Source of the DNA: Thalassoglobus sp. JC818
Lineage (GTDB): Bacteria > Planctomycetota > Planctomycetia > Planctomycetales > Planctomycetaceae
Direction: 5' to 3'
Length of the DNA stretch: 64,000 bases
Assembly: GCF_040717535.1 (NCBI RefSeq)
Contig: NZ_JBFEFI010000008.1
Span: forward strand, 1 to 64,000
A program made the translations under genes and the position numbers. Below, one piece after another: positions 36,291-45,781 of this stretch; position 1 is the stretch's first letter, and each line of letters begins with the position of its first letter. The notes under the pieces are model-generated. The model worked only from the letters and a program-made list of their open reading frames with translations. It was not told the DNA's origin and made no database searches.

Positions 36291-36926
36291 CTAAAACGGC
36301 CAGAGATGATTAACTTTTCTTGCAAACCAACCTTGACGAGTAAACGATTGACTCGCTCCATCTCCATCGTAGACGAGCTGAAAGTCTGCGATAAACTGGG
36401 AGTGAATCGAGTTATCCGGTCGTAAGTCAATGGGTCGAATGATCCCTGAGAGCGTGACAAATCGTGACTCGCCAGCGATCATCGTTTCCCTTCGTCCACT
36501 GATGACCATGTTTCCATTTGGGAAGACACTCGTCACAGTTGCTGTCATGCGATCGGTCAATTCCTGTGAGTTTCGATAGTCCGACTGACCATCGAATTCG
36601 CGTTCCGAACTCACCTGAAAGTCCATCGCTGCATCGGCAGCGTTCGCTCCCAGTCCCCCGCCCGTCTTGAAATCAAATCCGAAGAAGCCACTCGATTCCG
36701 TTTCTTTGTTCATCCGCCGATCTTCCCTGCTATCGAGATCAGTTTCCTGAGAGACAAGCACAGTCACCAGGTCCCCAACATTTCGGGCTCGCGTGTCGTA
36801 AAACAGATAGGCATGATCGTCCGTCCGACGCATCCAGATCGATTGAGCACACGCCTCTTCCTGGCCAATGAAAACGAATACTCCAGTGACCAGTAAGACT
36901 GAAATTGTATTTGTAAATTTCGTCAT
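36291..36926 (-). CDS. flgH: Flagellar L-ring protein FlgH
   Basis: A 211-residue outer-membrane ring protein. The conserved parts are ARNVGDLVTVLVSQETDLDS, NGNMVISGRRETMIAGESRF, and VTLSGIIRPIDLRPDNSIHS. The N-terminus is a signal peptide (SVLLVTGVFVFIGQEEACAQ). A canonical lipobox is not evident, although a Cys is present near the cleavage region. The start is uncertain between ATG 36926, ATG 36938 and GTG 36944. Confidence 0.92.
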   Translation of the reverse strand: MTKFTNTISVLLVTGVFVFIGQEEACAQSIWMRRTDDHAYLFYDTRARNVGDLVTVLVSQETDLDSREDRRMNKETESSGFFGFDFKTGGGLGANAADAAMDFQVSSEREFDGQSDYRNSQELTDRMTATVTSVFPNGNMVISGRRETMIAGESRFVTLSGIIRPIDLRPDNSIHSQFIADFQLVYDGDGASQSFTRQGWFARKVNHLWPF

Positions 36927-36968
36927 CCTAATTGACATCTCCACATGAGAACGAAGTGTTTCGGTTCT

Positions 36969-37967
36969 TTACTTCAAGTCGACGACAGCTTCTCCCGCAG
37001 CCACAACCCTAGCTGTGACGATTCGGTTCGACTCAAGATTCTTGACACGAATCAGTTGCCCGACGCGTCCCGATTGCATTGCTTGGGTGCGAGGAACCAC
37101 AAACTTCAATCCGCGAGTCTTCGCAACCAGACGCACAGCATCTCGCGTGTGAATGACCACATCCCGGTTCGCTGGCTGAACCTCCGCAAAGTCGTCGGCA
37201 GAGACTACAGATCCTGCTGGAATCACTTTGACCGACCGTTTCCCGATCACCTGTTCAATTGCCGGAGACTCAATCTTTTCGGACGTAAATGTAGATTGCA
37301 TTTCGAACATCACCGGTGTCACGAGTTCGTCGCGTGAGATATTTCTTCTGGCAGCAAGAACTCTGCACTTTCGAGACACTGACATTCCGACACGCTCGGA
37401 CCAAACCAGTTCATCTTCATGAAACGCACGAGCCTGAACCGAGACGCGCCCCCAAATCGAATGACGAGGAAAGTCGAAATCGAAACGAAGAGGAACCTTC
37501 AAGTTCACGTCCCGCTGATTGGTTCGAAAGACGGGCTGGAGAACCTTCACCTGCACATCCTCACCCTGAAAGTCGGTCAGACGAGCGACTTCCAATCGAG
37601 CAAAGTGCTCAAGACTCGCTTCGGTCAACTCCGCAGTCTCAATTCGCTGAACCTGGCATTCCTCCGCCCCAGTGAGAACGATGTCTCGATTGTCGGAACA
37701 GAGCGCCAACCGCAATTTGATAAATTGCCGATCAAGCGCGATTGACTCTCCACTTAGTTGAATGAGACAAAGATCAATCTCTCGCAGTTCCCGAGGAAGT
37801 AATTCTGGAGCGCTATCAATGACATCAACAAGCTTTACAACAGGCTGAAAGACTTGGACGTTCGCCCGGAGTCGAAGACACACCGGAGTCGATTGCTGGG
37901 CCTGTGCTAAATTCATCACTCCAGCGAATTGAATCATCAGCATGACCGCATAGAGACGTTTCAGCAT
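36969..37967 (-). CDS. flgA: FlgA, P-ring assembly chaperone
   Basis: A 332-residue periplasmic protein with a signal peptide (LKRLYAVMLMIQFAGVMNLA). The C-terminal SAF-type domain of FlgA is visible (CRVLAARRNISRDELVTPVM, GKRSVKVIPAGSVVSADDFA, SGRVGQLIRVKNLESNRIVT). The N-terminal half is divergent and longer than in enteric FlgA (~220 residues). AAGGAGGTG lies about 6 bases before ATG 37967, fixing the start. Confidence 0.9.
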   Translation of the reverse strand: MLKRLYAVMLMIQFAGVMNLAQAQQSTPVCLRLRANVQVFQPVVKLVDVIDSAPELLPRELREIDLCLIQLSGESIALDRQFIKLRLALCSDNRDIVLTGAEECQVQRIETAELTEASLEHFARLEVARLTDFQGEDVQVKVLQPVFRTNQRDVNLKVPLRFDFDFPRHSIWGRVSVQARAFHEDELVWSERVGMSVSRKCRVLAARRNISRDELVTPVMFEMQSTFTSEKIESPAIEQVIGKRSVKVIPAGSVVSADDFAEVQPANRDVVIHTRDAVRLVAKTRGLKFVVPRTQAMQSGRVGQLIRVKNLESNRIVTARVVAAGEAVVDLK

Positions 37968-38019
37968 TGGAACACCTCCTTGTTCTATGAGAGTAATCTC
38001 TCGTTCCCAGCGGACGAAT

Positions 38020-38817
38020 TTACCGGACAATTTCCGACGAAGTTGCCAGCATTTCGTCTCCTGCTCGGATTGCTCGAGAATTCACTTCATAAGCACGTTG
38101 AGCACTAATCAAAGAAATGAGTTCTGTCACAACTTCCACGTTTGAACCTTCTAGAAATCCTTGACGAATGATGCCCAGCCCATCCTGACCAGGCACTCCA
38201 AGAACCTCATCTCCCGAAGCCGGCGTCGCTGCATAGAGATTGCCCCCCTCGCTTGAAAGGCCCGCCGAATTTAAGAAACGAGCAAGCTGCAGTTGCCCGA
38301 GTTGAACAGCATTCTCTGTGGCACCAGAGACGATTCCCGTCACTGTTCCATCTTCACCAATACTCAATTTGCTGAGGCTGATTCCATCCTGAATCGTGAT
38401 CCCAGCATCGAGGAGATACCCATTCGCGGTCACCAGTTGGCCATTTCCATCGATTCGAAGTGCACCATCCCGGGTGTAGCGAGTGTCGCCGTTTGGCATC
38501 AGAACTTTAAGGAAGCCTTCTCCTTCGATCGCGATATCAAGAGAGTTCCCTGTTTGCTCCAAAGTTCCCGGAGTAAAAATCTTCGTGGTCCCACTGCTTC
38601 GGACACCGCTTCCGAGTTGTAGCCCGGTCGGTGAGACCTGCCCCTGAGCGACCTCCGTCCCCGGCTGCTCGACTGTCGTGTACATCAGATCTGCGAAGTT
38701 CAGATGACTTCGCTTAAATCCCGTTGTATTCACATTGGCAAGATTATTTGCTGTATTATCGAGCAGCAGTTCTTGCGCCTTCATTCCGGTCGCACTGGTA
38801 TAGAGAGATCGAATCAT
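38020..38817 (-). CDS. flgG: Flagellar distal rod protein FlgG
   Basis: A 265-residue rod protein. The signature MIRSLYTSATGMKAQELLLD then NNLANVNTTGFKRS opens the protein, DIAIEGEGFLKVLMPNGDTR is the core, and EGSNVEVVTELISLISAQRA closes it. Length matches the family (about 260). GGAGG lies 9 bases before the ATG, and the gene begins 2 bp after the flgF stop. Confidence 0.97.
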   Translation of the reverse strand: MIRSLYTSATGMKAQELLLDNTANNLANVNTTGFKRSHLNFADLMYTTVEQPGTEVAQGQVSPTGLQLGSGVRSSGTTKIFTPGTLEQTGNSLDIAIEGEGFLKVLMPNGDTRYTRDGALRIDGNGQLVTANGYLLDAGITIQDGISLSKLSIGEDGTVTGIVSGATENAVQLGQLQLARFLNSAGLSSEGGNLYAATPASGDEVLGVPGQDGLGIIRQGFLEGSNVEVVTELISLISAQRAYEVNSRAIRAGDEMLATSSEIVR

Positions 38818-38819
38818 AA

Positions 38820-39560
38820 CTATTGTCCTCCGTAGGATTGTGTATGGCGCTGAATCGCGTTTGTGAGTGTTTCCAACGACCTCGCAGCGGCCTCGTGACG
38901 TCGCTGACTCGAAATCATTTCGACAAGTTCACGCGTCACAGAAACATTCGACTGCTCAAGGAATCCCTGACGAATTGTCGATTCATCAGCCAGCGGACGA
39001 TCGGTTCCTTGATACTCGAACAACGTTCCTCCCGCTGGATTGAGTTGCTGCAGATCAGTGAAGCTCACGGTCTTAACTTGACCGACGAGTCGCTGTCCGG
39101 AAAAGAATCTTCCATCTTCCTGCACCTTAAGCTGATCCAGACTGGCTGGGAGCGAAAGTGACAGGCGTCCCTGCGTTCCTTGAACGATATAGCCTTCGTG
39201 TGTGACGAGAGTTCCCTCATCATCCAATCGAAAGCTTCCATTCCGCGTGTAACGAAGGCCGTCTGGTGTCTCGACTTCGAAGAACCCTTGACCTTCAATC
39301 GCCAGGTCGAGTGGAACTCCGGTTGGCTTAGACTGGCCGGGAGTGAAGTCGATACTGAGGTTTGCTCCCCGTAACCCTGGCAATGATCGAGCGGCGAGCT
39401 GCTCTGGCGTTTCATGCAACGAATCGTCAAACGTTCCCTGGCGCATCTGCATGCGACGATGCCCGGGCAGTTGAGCATGTGCGAGGTTGTGAGCGATCGC
39501 TTCATGGTGTCGCGCTGACGACTCCATCGCGATCGCTGAACTGTAGAGACCATGCAACAT
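38820..39560 (-). CDS. flgF: Flagellar basal-body rod protein FlgF
   Basis: A 246-residue FlgF/FlgG-like rod protein. The core is LDLAIEGQGFFEVETPDGLR and the C-terminus EQSNVSVTRELVEMISSQRR. The N-terminal rod motif is unusual (AIAHNLAHAQLPGHRR in place of NNLANxxTxGYRR). ATG 39560 has AAGGA 6 bases upstream; a longer frame to 39698 would run through the putative promoter region. It is first gene of the ten-gene block down to 30870. Confidence 0.92.
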   Translation of the reverse strand: MLHGLYSSAIAMESSARHHEAIAHNLAHAQLPGHRRMQMRQGTFDDSLHETPEQLAARSLPGLRGANLSIDFTPGQSKPTGVPLDLAIEGQGFFEVETPDGLRYTRNGSFRLDDEGTLVTHEGYIVQGTQGRLSLSLPASLDQLKVQEDGRFFSGQRLVGQVKTVSFTDLQQLNPAGGTLFEYQGTDRPLADESTIRQGFLEQSNVSVTRELVEMISSQRRHEAAARSLETLTNAIQRHTQSYGGQ

Positions 39561-40134
39561 ACGGAATCCTTTCCGTTTCAGCTGGTTGGCAATACTGAGC
39601 AAGTTCTTGAACTCTGTAACTGCTCTTCGAAAGGCGAGGCACCACAAGTGATACAAAGAGTGTTCTAGAAACCCCCACGTCCCGAACCGGAGATGCACTT
39701 GCTGTGCCAGTCACGGTAGCAGGGAAAGCGTTTTCGAAGTAAACAGTTTGAGGAGTTAGTAAAACTCTTGCATTGATAACTTTCCCGCCGATTATCCCGA
39801 CTGCATCGGCCTTCCAAGAGACGGAAACTCTTTCCTTGAGACCAGAAATTGTTTCCCGCGACGTTTTGGCTTCACGCCCAATTCGAAACTCACAGCTATG
39901 AATGTTTTCATTCACGCCTGCAGGTGTTTCTCTTCAAGCTGCTACGAAAACCACTCGGGTGGCTGGGCCTTTCAATCGGAATAGCTTTCCCGAACCTCCT
40001 CTTCGTCAAGGTTTGCAAACACTGAGCCCGATCTCTTCTTTCAGCTCGTCTTGGTAATCGTCGAGCCGACACCGGAAACAGATGGGTGTCCAGTCGATGT
40101 CGTGAATGGCCTTAGCTAGTCAAAGTTTGCTGCC
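39561..40134. other. Divergent intergenic region between flgF and fliL operons
   Basis: 574 bp with no credible gene. On the minus strand it carries the strong sigma-54-like element at 39694-39709. Upstream of fliL only a poor -24/-12 lookalike was seen at 40052-40067. This gap probably holds the control region of both long flagellar operons. Confidence 0.6.
39694..39709 (-). promoter_or_regulatory. Candidate sigma-54 promoter of the flgF operon
   Basis: The minus strand reads C-TGGCAC-AGCAA-GTGCA, a perfect -24 hexamer and 4 of 5 at -12 with correct spacing of GG and GC. Transcription would start near 39683, giving a leader of about 120 bases before flgF. The motif is the best match to the sigma-54 consensus that I found in the window. 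Confidence 0.6.
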
Positions 40135-40650
40135 ATGGAACGAGGTGACAATGTTACTTCCGAGAATCCTCCGCCACAGACTTCCCGCATGGGACGGTTT
40201 TCGCCGTGGATCATTTTGCTCGCGGCTGTGTCAGGAGGAGCGGTTCCTTTTCTCAGTCCGCTGATTGGCGACCTACCCTCCGACTTCTCTCCTGCGAGTC
40301 TCGCTAACGACACCAGCGAGAACTCATCCCGAATTACATACGTGCCCTTCGGAGAAGTGACTGTCAACCTCGATGAAGGGAGGATGAATCGATATCTACG
40401 ACTCAAGATGGCTCTTCAGGTACTTCAAGATGACCAAGAGATGGTCACGAACTTGGCGGAGTCGCGTTCACTGGAGTTGCGAAACTGGCTTCTCAGTCAT
40501 CTCTCCGACAAGAACTTAGATGATATTCGAGGCAAAGTGGGCCAGAACCAGCTACGCCGTGAGATTCGAAATCAGTTCAATACCGTTCTCTTTCCCAACG
40601 GCCGCGACCGTATTAACGACATCTTGTTCGAAGAATTCAATGTCCAATAA
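40135..40650 (+). CDS. fliL: FliL-like flagellar basal body-associated protein
   Basis: A 171-residue protein with one TM near residues 22-42 (SPWIILLAAVSGGAVPFLSP) and a periplasmic domain. FliL features are TYVPFGEVTVNLDEGRMNRY, LRLKMALQVLQDDQEM and the C-terminal IRNQFNTVLFPNGRDRINDI. FliL surrounds the stator and supports motor function. It is the first gene of the fliL-fliA block, overlapping fliM by 11 bp. Confidence 0.88.
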   Translation: MERGDNVTSENPPPQTSRMGRFSPWIILLAAVSGGAVPFLSPLIGDLPSDFSPASLANDTSENSSRITYVPFGEVTVNLDEGRMNRYLRLKMALQVLQDDQEMVTNLAESRSLELRNWLLSHLSDKNLDDIRGKVGQNQLRREIRNQFNTVLFPNGRDRINDILFEEFNVQ

Positions 40651-41566
40651 CATCTCCATCGATCAACCTGTTATTGAGCCTGCAGACTTCGATAAGCCTC
40701 GCCGTCCGAAACAGGTTCTCTTTAAAATGTTGAACCAATGGCTGGCCGAGACCGCTGCTCGAGTCACCGAATCCTGGATGAGCGTCTGCACTCATCGCAT
40801 TCAACTTGGGGCACAATCCATTGAGATTGTCGGTGATGAGTCAGCACGAAAGTCTCTTCCAGAAGAAGGCTATGCGATCGCAATAAGCATTGGCCCTGAA
40901 GAGTCGACGGGATTCTTATGCGTAGAAAAGACACAACTCTGGATGTTGTTGGCCGACCTCCTCGATCTCAATCCCGACGCACTCCCCCACGACCGGTCTC
41001 CAACACAAACCGAACGTTCAATGCTTGAAATTCTTATTGAAATGTATGTGTCTGGACTTGCAGCTGCGTGGCCTGGTCGCGGCGATCTTACGTGTCGATT
41101 CGAAGAACTCATCGAACGCCCTCATCGCAAACGAATTTCGACAGCTCATAGCACCTGGATCAAAGGGACACAAACCGTCACGAGCCGTTTCGGGATATCA
41201 GAAATCTTCTGGCTCTTCCCAAATTCACCGATCGAAGAGATCGTCGAAGACTCCGTCGATAGTGGTACCAGCTCCGGAAGTTTCACAGCTGGCAGCCTTG
41301 TTCACATTACGGAGCAAATCCCATTCGTTGTCACTGTCGAGCTGGGTGAGTTGAGCCTAAGCATGACCGAAATCACTGACCTCAACATCGGCGACATTCT
41401 CCTTTTAGATCAGTCCGTCCATCAACCGCTGAGCGCCCGCATTCAAGGTCAAAACAAGTGGAAAGGACGGCCCGTCCGACGAGGTCATCAACTAGCGTTT
41501 CAAGTGAGTGAAGTCGTATCAACGCCTGCCCGAAGTGACATTTTACCTTTAGGACAAACCGATTGA
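40640..41566 (+). CDS. fliM: FliM-like flagellar motor switch protein
   Basis: A 308-residue protein. The middle region is CheC/FliM-like (TERSMLEILIEMYVSGLAAA) and the C-terminal ~75 residues form a SpoA domain (VELGELSLSMTEITDLNIGD then ILLLDQSVHQPL). The N-terminal LSQDEIDALL-type motif that binds CheY-P is missing; the protein opens MSNNISIDQPVIEPADFDKP. The start is ATG 40640, overlapping fliL; an extended frame from 40520 is inside fliL. Confidence 0.85.
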   Translation: MSNNISIDQPVIEPADFDKPRRPKQVLFKMLNQWLAETAARVTESWMSVCTHRIQLGAQSIEIVGDESARKSLPEEGYAIAISIGPEESTGFLCVEKTQLWMLLADLLDLNPDALPHDRSPTQTERSMLEILIEMYVSGLAAAWPGRGDLTCRFEELIERPHRKRISTAHSTWIKGTQTVTSRFGISEIFWLFPNSPIEEIVEDSVDSGTSSGSFTAGSLVHITEQIPFVVTVELGELSLSMTEITDLNIGDILLLDQSVHQPLSARIQGQNKWKGRPVRRGHQLAFQVSEVVSTPARSDILPLGQTD

Positions 41567-41673
41567 CGTCGTACCGCCTACAAGCGACACCAAGCTCACT
41601 GCCGTTCCATTTACTGCAGCGAACGATGCAACATGAGTTCTCCTTCCTCAGTCTTTAAACAAGTGGAATTGAG

Positions 41674-42045
41674 ATGTCTGAGATAGAAACTTCTGCCAAA
41701 TTCACACCAACTGGGTCTGACGAACAACCATCGGCATTCCCCGTCGACTACCCGACACGCCCGTCAGTTGACGCGGCCTCGTCACGCTTGCCACTCAAAA
41801 TGTTCCACGACGTCCAAGTCCATGTTTCTGTCGAACTCGGACGAACGCGAATGACAATTCACGAGTTGCTTCAGCTAGGCGAAGGAAGTGTGATCGAGCT
41901 TGACCGGAATGTCAGCGAAGCAGTCGACATCATTGCTCAGGGAGTGCGAATTGCTCGCGGCGAAGTTTGCATTGTCGAAGACCACTATGCCGTTCGACTC
42001 ACTGAAATTGAATCTGAATCGAACACTTCAGTTTTGGATTCATAA
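41674..42045 (+). CDS. fliN: Flagellar motor switch protein FliN
   Basis: A 123-residue protein: a variable ~45-residue N-terminus, then a SpoA domain (DVQVHVSVELGRTRMTIHEL, GEGSVIELDRNVSEAVDIIA, ARGEVCIVEDHYAVRLTEI). It forms the lower C-ring with FliM. GGA lies 6 bases before ATG 41674. 107 bp after fliM. Confidence 0.95.
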   Translation: MSEIETSAKFTPTGSDEQPSAFPVDYPTRPSVDAASSRLPLKMFHDVQVHVSVELGRTRMTIHELLQLGEGSVIELDRNVSEAVDIIAQGVRIARGEVCIVEDHYAVRLTEIESESNTSVLDS

Positions 42046-42107
42046 ACCCAACATCGACTCCCGCACTCACTCAAGACTTGTTCATTTCCTTCCAAAACGA
42101 AACCCCG

Positions 42108-42863
42108 ATGATGCAAACCGCACCTGCAAAGCGATGTTCACTTCAAGTGCCAGTTCTCGCAGGGCTGTGGATCATCTATGGGCTCCTTGCTGGACCGTTC
42201 ACTATTGGATACGCCGAAGACTATTCGGTTTGGAAATCGATTGATGCAAACGTCGATATCGACTCTCTATTCAATTCAGATACCACCGCGCTCATTGACC
42301 AGCAACCGATCCCCTCAACGACCACCCCGAATTTGCATATAAACTCCGATCGTTCAATTTTCGGCGAGAGCAAGCAAGCCAACGGCTCATTGTTGTGCGG
42401 TAAGCATGAAGAGCCTAGCAAGGGATATAGTCTCTCTGAGAGTAGTCAAACACAAATGCAATCCGGCCCCTTTGCTTCACTCGACGACATTGACTCTTCT
42501 GTACAGAGCTTATCGGAGGAAGAACTAAGCCCAGAGATTCCCGATATATGGACTCTCATCCCGATGACCAGTCTCGTACTGATCGCTGCATTGGGCACAG
42601 CTGTATTATTGAAGTGGTTTCAATCATCACGGCCGATTCAAACACCGCAGCGAATCGTTAGGCAAATAGAGACATTAAATTTAGGGCCTCGAGCGAGACT
42701 GCACCTTGTGGCAGTGCATGATGAGAATATTCTGGTCGCGATCGACACTCATGGCATCAAATCTGTGACAGTTGTTCCAAGTTGGTCACGAGGAATCGAT
42801 TCCGAAGCGATCGTGACAACTGGCGAGAAAACTTCAGATCAAGGATCTTGTGATGTTTGCTGA
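42108..42863 (+). CDS. fliO: FliO-like export gate assembly protein
   Basis: A 251-residue protein. FliO is short and poorly conserved, but this has the right layout: signal-like helix (PVLAGLWIIYGLLAGPFTIG), a ~130-residue periplasmic part, one TM at about residues 147-167 (MTSLVLIAALGTAVLLKWF) and a cytoplasmic segment (IRQIETLNLGPRARLHLVAV) typical of FliO. It lies between fliN and fliP, as in most flagellar operons. The start is uncertain between 42078 (TTG), 42108 and 42111. Confidence 0.8.
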   Translation: MMQTAPAKRCSLQVPVLAGLWIIYGLLAGPFTIGYAEDYSVWKSIDANVDIDSLFNSDTTALIDQQPIPSTTTPNLHINSDRSIFGESKQANGSLLCGKHEEPSKGYSLSESSQTQMQSGPFASLDDIDSSVQSLSEEELSPEIPDIWTLIPMTSLVLIAALGTAVLLKWFQSSRPIQTPQRIVRQIETLNLGPRARLHLVAVHDENILVAIDTHGIKSVTVVPSWSRGIDSEAIVTTGEKTSDQGSCDVC

Positions 42864-43542
42864 CTCTCTAACAAATGTCACAAGTGAAATGCTTCGTTCG
42901 GAAGCTTTTCAATCGACGTCACCCCATCTGAAAGTGGCACTCTTTTTGGGTGCGATGGCATTTTTGTCGTCTGCGCTCGTCACAATGACAGCTTTCACAC
43001 GGATCGTCATCGTCCTCTCGTTCGTCAGGCGTGCGTTATCAACGCAGGAGATTCCGCCGACGCAGGTGATTCTCGGACTCTCTCTGTTCTTAACGCTCTT
43101 CGTGATGGGTCCGACATTAACAACACTCGAGGAGGAAGCTGTCACACCTTACCTCCAGGAACGCATTTCAGGAGAAGCTGCGTGGACTCGGGGCAGCCAA
43201 ATCCTGAGTCAGTTCATGCTTGCCCAGACAAGAAAGCAAGACCTGCTGTTGATGATGGACCTCGCCGATGTCCAATCAATTGAGTCACCAGAAGAAGTCC
43301 CTCTGCGGGTGCTTGTGCCATCGTTTGTCATCAGTGAGCTGAAGACGGCATTTATCATGGGATTCTGCATCTACCTCCCATTTGTCCTCATCGACCTTGT
43401 TGTTTCTGTCATCCTCATGGCCTTAGGAATGATGATGATGCCACCAGTGGTGATATCCACCCCCTGTAAACTTCTCCTCTTTATTCTGATCGACGGATGG
43501 AGCCTCATTGTTCGCTCTCTCAGTTTGAGTTTTCAGACCTAA
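42853..43542 (+). CDS. fliP: Flagellar export gate protein FliP
   Basis: A 229-residue membrane protein. FliP is clear: MTAFTRIVIVLSFVRRALST, PPTQVILGLSLFLTLFVMGP, VPSFVISELKTAFIMGFCIY and LPFVLIDLVVSVILMALGMM. Length is near the ~245 of enteric FliP without its signal peptide. It overlaps fliO by 11 bp. Core of the FliPQR gate. Confidence 0.96.
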   Translation: MFADSLTNVTSEMLRSEAFQSTSPHLKVALFLGAMAFLSSALVTMTAFTRIVIVLSFVRRALSTQEIPPTQVILGLSLFLTLFVMGPTLTTLEEEAVTPYLQERISGEAAWTRGSQILSQFMLAQTRKQDLLLMMDLADVQSIESPEEVPLRVLVPSFVISELKTAFIMGFCIYLPFVLIDLVVSVILMALGMMMMPPVVISTPCKLLLFILIDGWSLIVRSLSLSFQT

Positions 43543-43612
43543 CTCAATTGCGATACACAGCAATTGAAGATCATTATTAAACGTTTAGAGAGAACAGAAA
43601 CACACGACCGAA

Positions 43613-45727
43613 ATGTCCTCCACGACGAGTTCAGCACAGTCAGTTTTCATTCGCATCGATGGAGAATCCCTCCTGCCGCTCGGCTTGTTGGGTGTTCTGG
43701 TCATCATGCTGATTCCTTTGCCGACTTTTCTTCTCGATATCCTTCTCGCGAGCAATCTAACGCTTACGATTCTTCTGCTCCTCGTCACCATGGGAGCACG
43801 CCAGGCGTTGGACTTGTCAGTATTCCCATCGCTTCTCCTATTGTTAACGCTTTATCGGCTGTCACTGAATGTGGCGACGACGCGAGTCATTCTGCTCTCC
43901 GCAGATGCGGGCAAACTGGTGCAGGCGTTTGGCGACTTCGTGGTTGGCGGAGATTTGATCGTTGGACTCGTCATTTTCCTGATTCTGATCGTTATCCAAT
44001 TCGTCGTCATTTCCAAAGGAGCTGGTCGCATTTCAGAAGTGGCAGCGAGGTTCACCCTCGACGCCCTGCCTGGAAAGCAGATGTCGATCGACGCAGAGCT
44101 GAATGCCGGCTCAATCGACGAAAAGACAGCAAAGAAACGACGCGAGGACCTTTCCCAAGAGACCGAATTCTATGGGGCTATGGATGGTGCCAGCAAATTC
44201 GTTCGCGGAGATGCGATCGCCGGATTGATCATTACAGCGATCAATCTGGTAGGAGGGATGCTGCTCGGAATCACTCACGGAATGTCTCTGACTGAGTCAC
44301 TTCACCGCTACTCAATTCTAACAGTGGGCGACGGCTTAATCTCACAAATCCCGGCACTGATCATCGCGGTCACAGCGGGGATTCTGGTTACGAAAACAAC
44401 CTCGCAAAACACACTCGGTGAAGAAATCGAGTCGCAACTGCTTCGAAGCGAACGCCCTCTCTGGATCGCCATCGCCATCATCTCTTTGTTGACGATGGTC
44501 CCCGGGCTGCCAAAGTTTCCGTTCTTCATGGTCGGACTAATTCTAGTCGCGACAGTGTTTTGGAAGAACCAATCCCAAAAAGCGGAACAGTCTGAAGAAA
44601 CTCATGAAGCTGACTCATCTCCCAAAGAGAGCCGCACCGAAGTCGAAGATTTTCTGATGCGTGATCGACTGACGATTGAGCTCGGTTCTCGCTTAATTTC
44701 TCTCATCAATTCATCGCGCGGTAAAAAACTTCCAGAGAGAATCACTTCCGTTCGCAGCGACTTTGCCAAAGAACGTGGAATCTGCATTCCGCCCATTCGC
44801 GTGAAAAGCCAGCTGCAGCTTGAACCGAATCGATACCATATCCGCCTCGGAAGTCGAGTGGTTGCCTCTGGCGAACTGCAACCGGACTCATTGCTGGCCA
44901 TCCCGCCTGACAAAACCACCGCGAAAATTCCGGGAGTCGACACGATCGAGCCGGCATTTCAACTTCCCGCAAAATGGATCGAACCTTCGGTCGAAACACA
45001 GGCTAAGGCGAAGCACTTTACTGTCGTCGATTCCTCCGGCGTCCTCATGACACACCTTGGTGAAGTCCTGAAGACACACGGACATGAACTGCTCTCTCGC
45101 GAAGTTCTTAAAGAAATGCTCGACCGCGTCCGAGAGTTTGCCCCTTCGATTGTCGATGAGTTGAAAGCTGAGTCGGTCCGGACTGCCGTCCTGCATCAAG
45201 TGCTGCGTCAACTCGCGGCCGAAGGAGTCTCGCTGGTTGATCTGACTTCAATTCTGGAATCAATCGCGAATCATGCCGCCCAGTGCAAAGACCCCAACTT
45301 GCTCACGGATGCGGTTCGCGCTGATCAAGGACAAGTATTGTGTGAACCGTTTCTCTCTGAATCAGCAGAATTGAGAGTGGTTGCTTTTGATCCACGCCTT
45401 GAAGGTCGCCTCCGGGAGTCGCTTCGCGAAGGCCAACTCGCACTTGGACCGCAGCCGTTGAATTCCCTGATTGAAGTCGTCCAGTCATGTGCAGAAAACT
45501 CACGGCGTTTGAATCTTCCGATCGCAGTCCTCACAGACAAGTCACTCCGCCGGTCCATTCGCCGTCTCTTTCAAAACTCTTTCCCCTATCTCGGGTGCCT
45601 CGCATACCAAGAAGTACCCGCCGGCATACCACTGGACCCAATACGCATCATCAGCCTCGATGAAGTTTTTGCTTCTGTCGAACCGCAAGCAATATCTGAC
45701 TCCAAACCATCGATTAATGCCGTGTAG
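43613..45727 (+). CDS. flhA: Flagellar export gate protein FlhA
   Basis: A 704-residue protein with about eight TM helices in the first 320 residues and a cytoplasmic domain. Conserved features are FPSLLLLLTLYRLSLNVATT RVIL, VISKGAGRISEVAARFTLDA, LPGKQMSIDAELNAG and GAMDGASKFVRGDAIAGLII. It forms the nonameric export ring that docks late substrates. No strong ribosome-binding site before ATG 43613. 70 bp after fliP. Confidence 0.96.
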   Translation: MSSTTSSAQSVFIRIDGESLLPLGLLGVLVIMLIPLPTFLLDILLASNLTLTILLLLVTMGARQALDLSVFPSLLLLLTLYRLSLNVATTRVILLSADAGKLVQAFGDFVVGGDLIVGLVIFLILIVIQFVVISKGAGRISEVAARFTLDALPGKQMSIDAELNAGSIDEKTAKKRREDLSQETEFYGAMDGASKFVRGDAIAGLIITAINLVGGMLLGITHGMSLTESLHRYSILTVGDGLISQIPALIIAVTAGILVTKTTSQNTLGEEIESQLLRSERPLWIAIAIISLLTMVPGLPKFPFFMVGLILVATVFWKNQSQKAEQSEETHEADSSPKESRTEVEDFLMRDRLTIELGSRLISLINSSRGKKLPERITSVRSDFAKERGICIPPIRVKSQLQLEPNRYHIRLGSRVVASGELQPDSLLAIPPDKTTAKIPGVDTIEPAFQLPAKWIEPSVETQAKAKHFTVVDSSGVLMTHLGEVLKTHGHELLSREVLKEMLDRVREFAPSIVDELKAESVRTAVLHQVLRQLAAEGVSLVDLTSILESIANHAAQCKDPNLLTDAVRADQGQVLCEPFLSESAELRVVAFDPRLEGRLRESLREGQLALGPQPLNSLIEVVQSCAENSRRLNLPIAVLTDKSLRRSIRRLFQNSFPYLGCLAYQEVPAGIPLDPIRIISLDEVFASVEPQAISDSKPSINAV

Positions 45728-45781
45728 CGAAACACAGATAATGACAACTGGGAGTGTGTTGGATAAAGGGAATGAATTTGT

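Noticed and set aside
39502-39915. Minus-strand 137-codon frame
   Set aside because: Overlaps the start of flgF in another frame and spans the putative sigma-54 promoter.
40052-40067. Possible sigma-54 promoter before fliL (TGGTAA-N5-GAGCC)
   Set aside because: Only the GG and GC positions match, 5 of 11 overall. Too weak to list.
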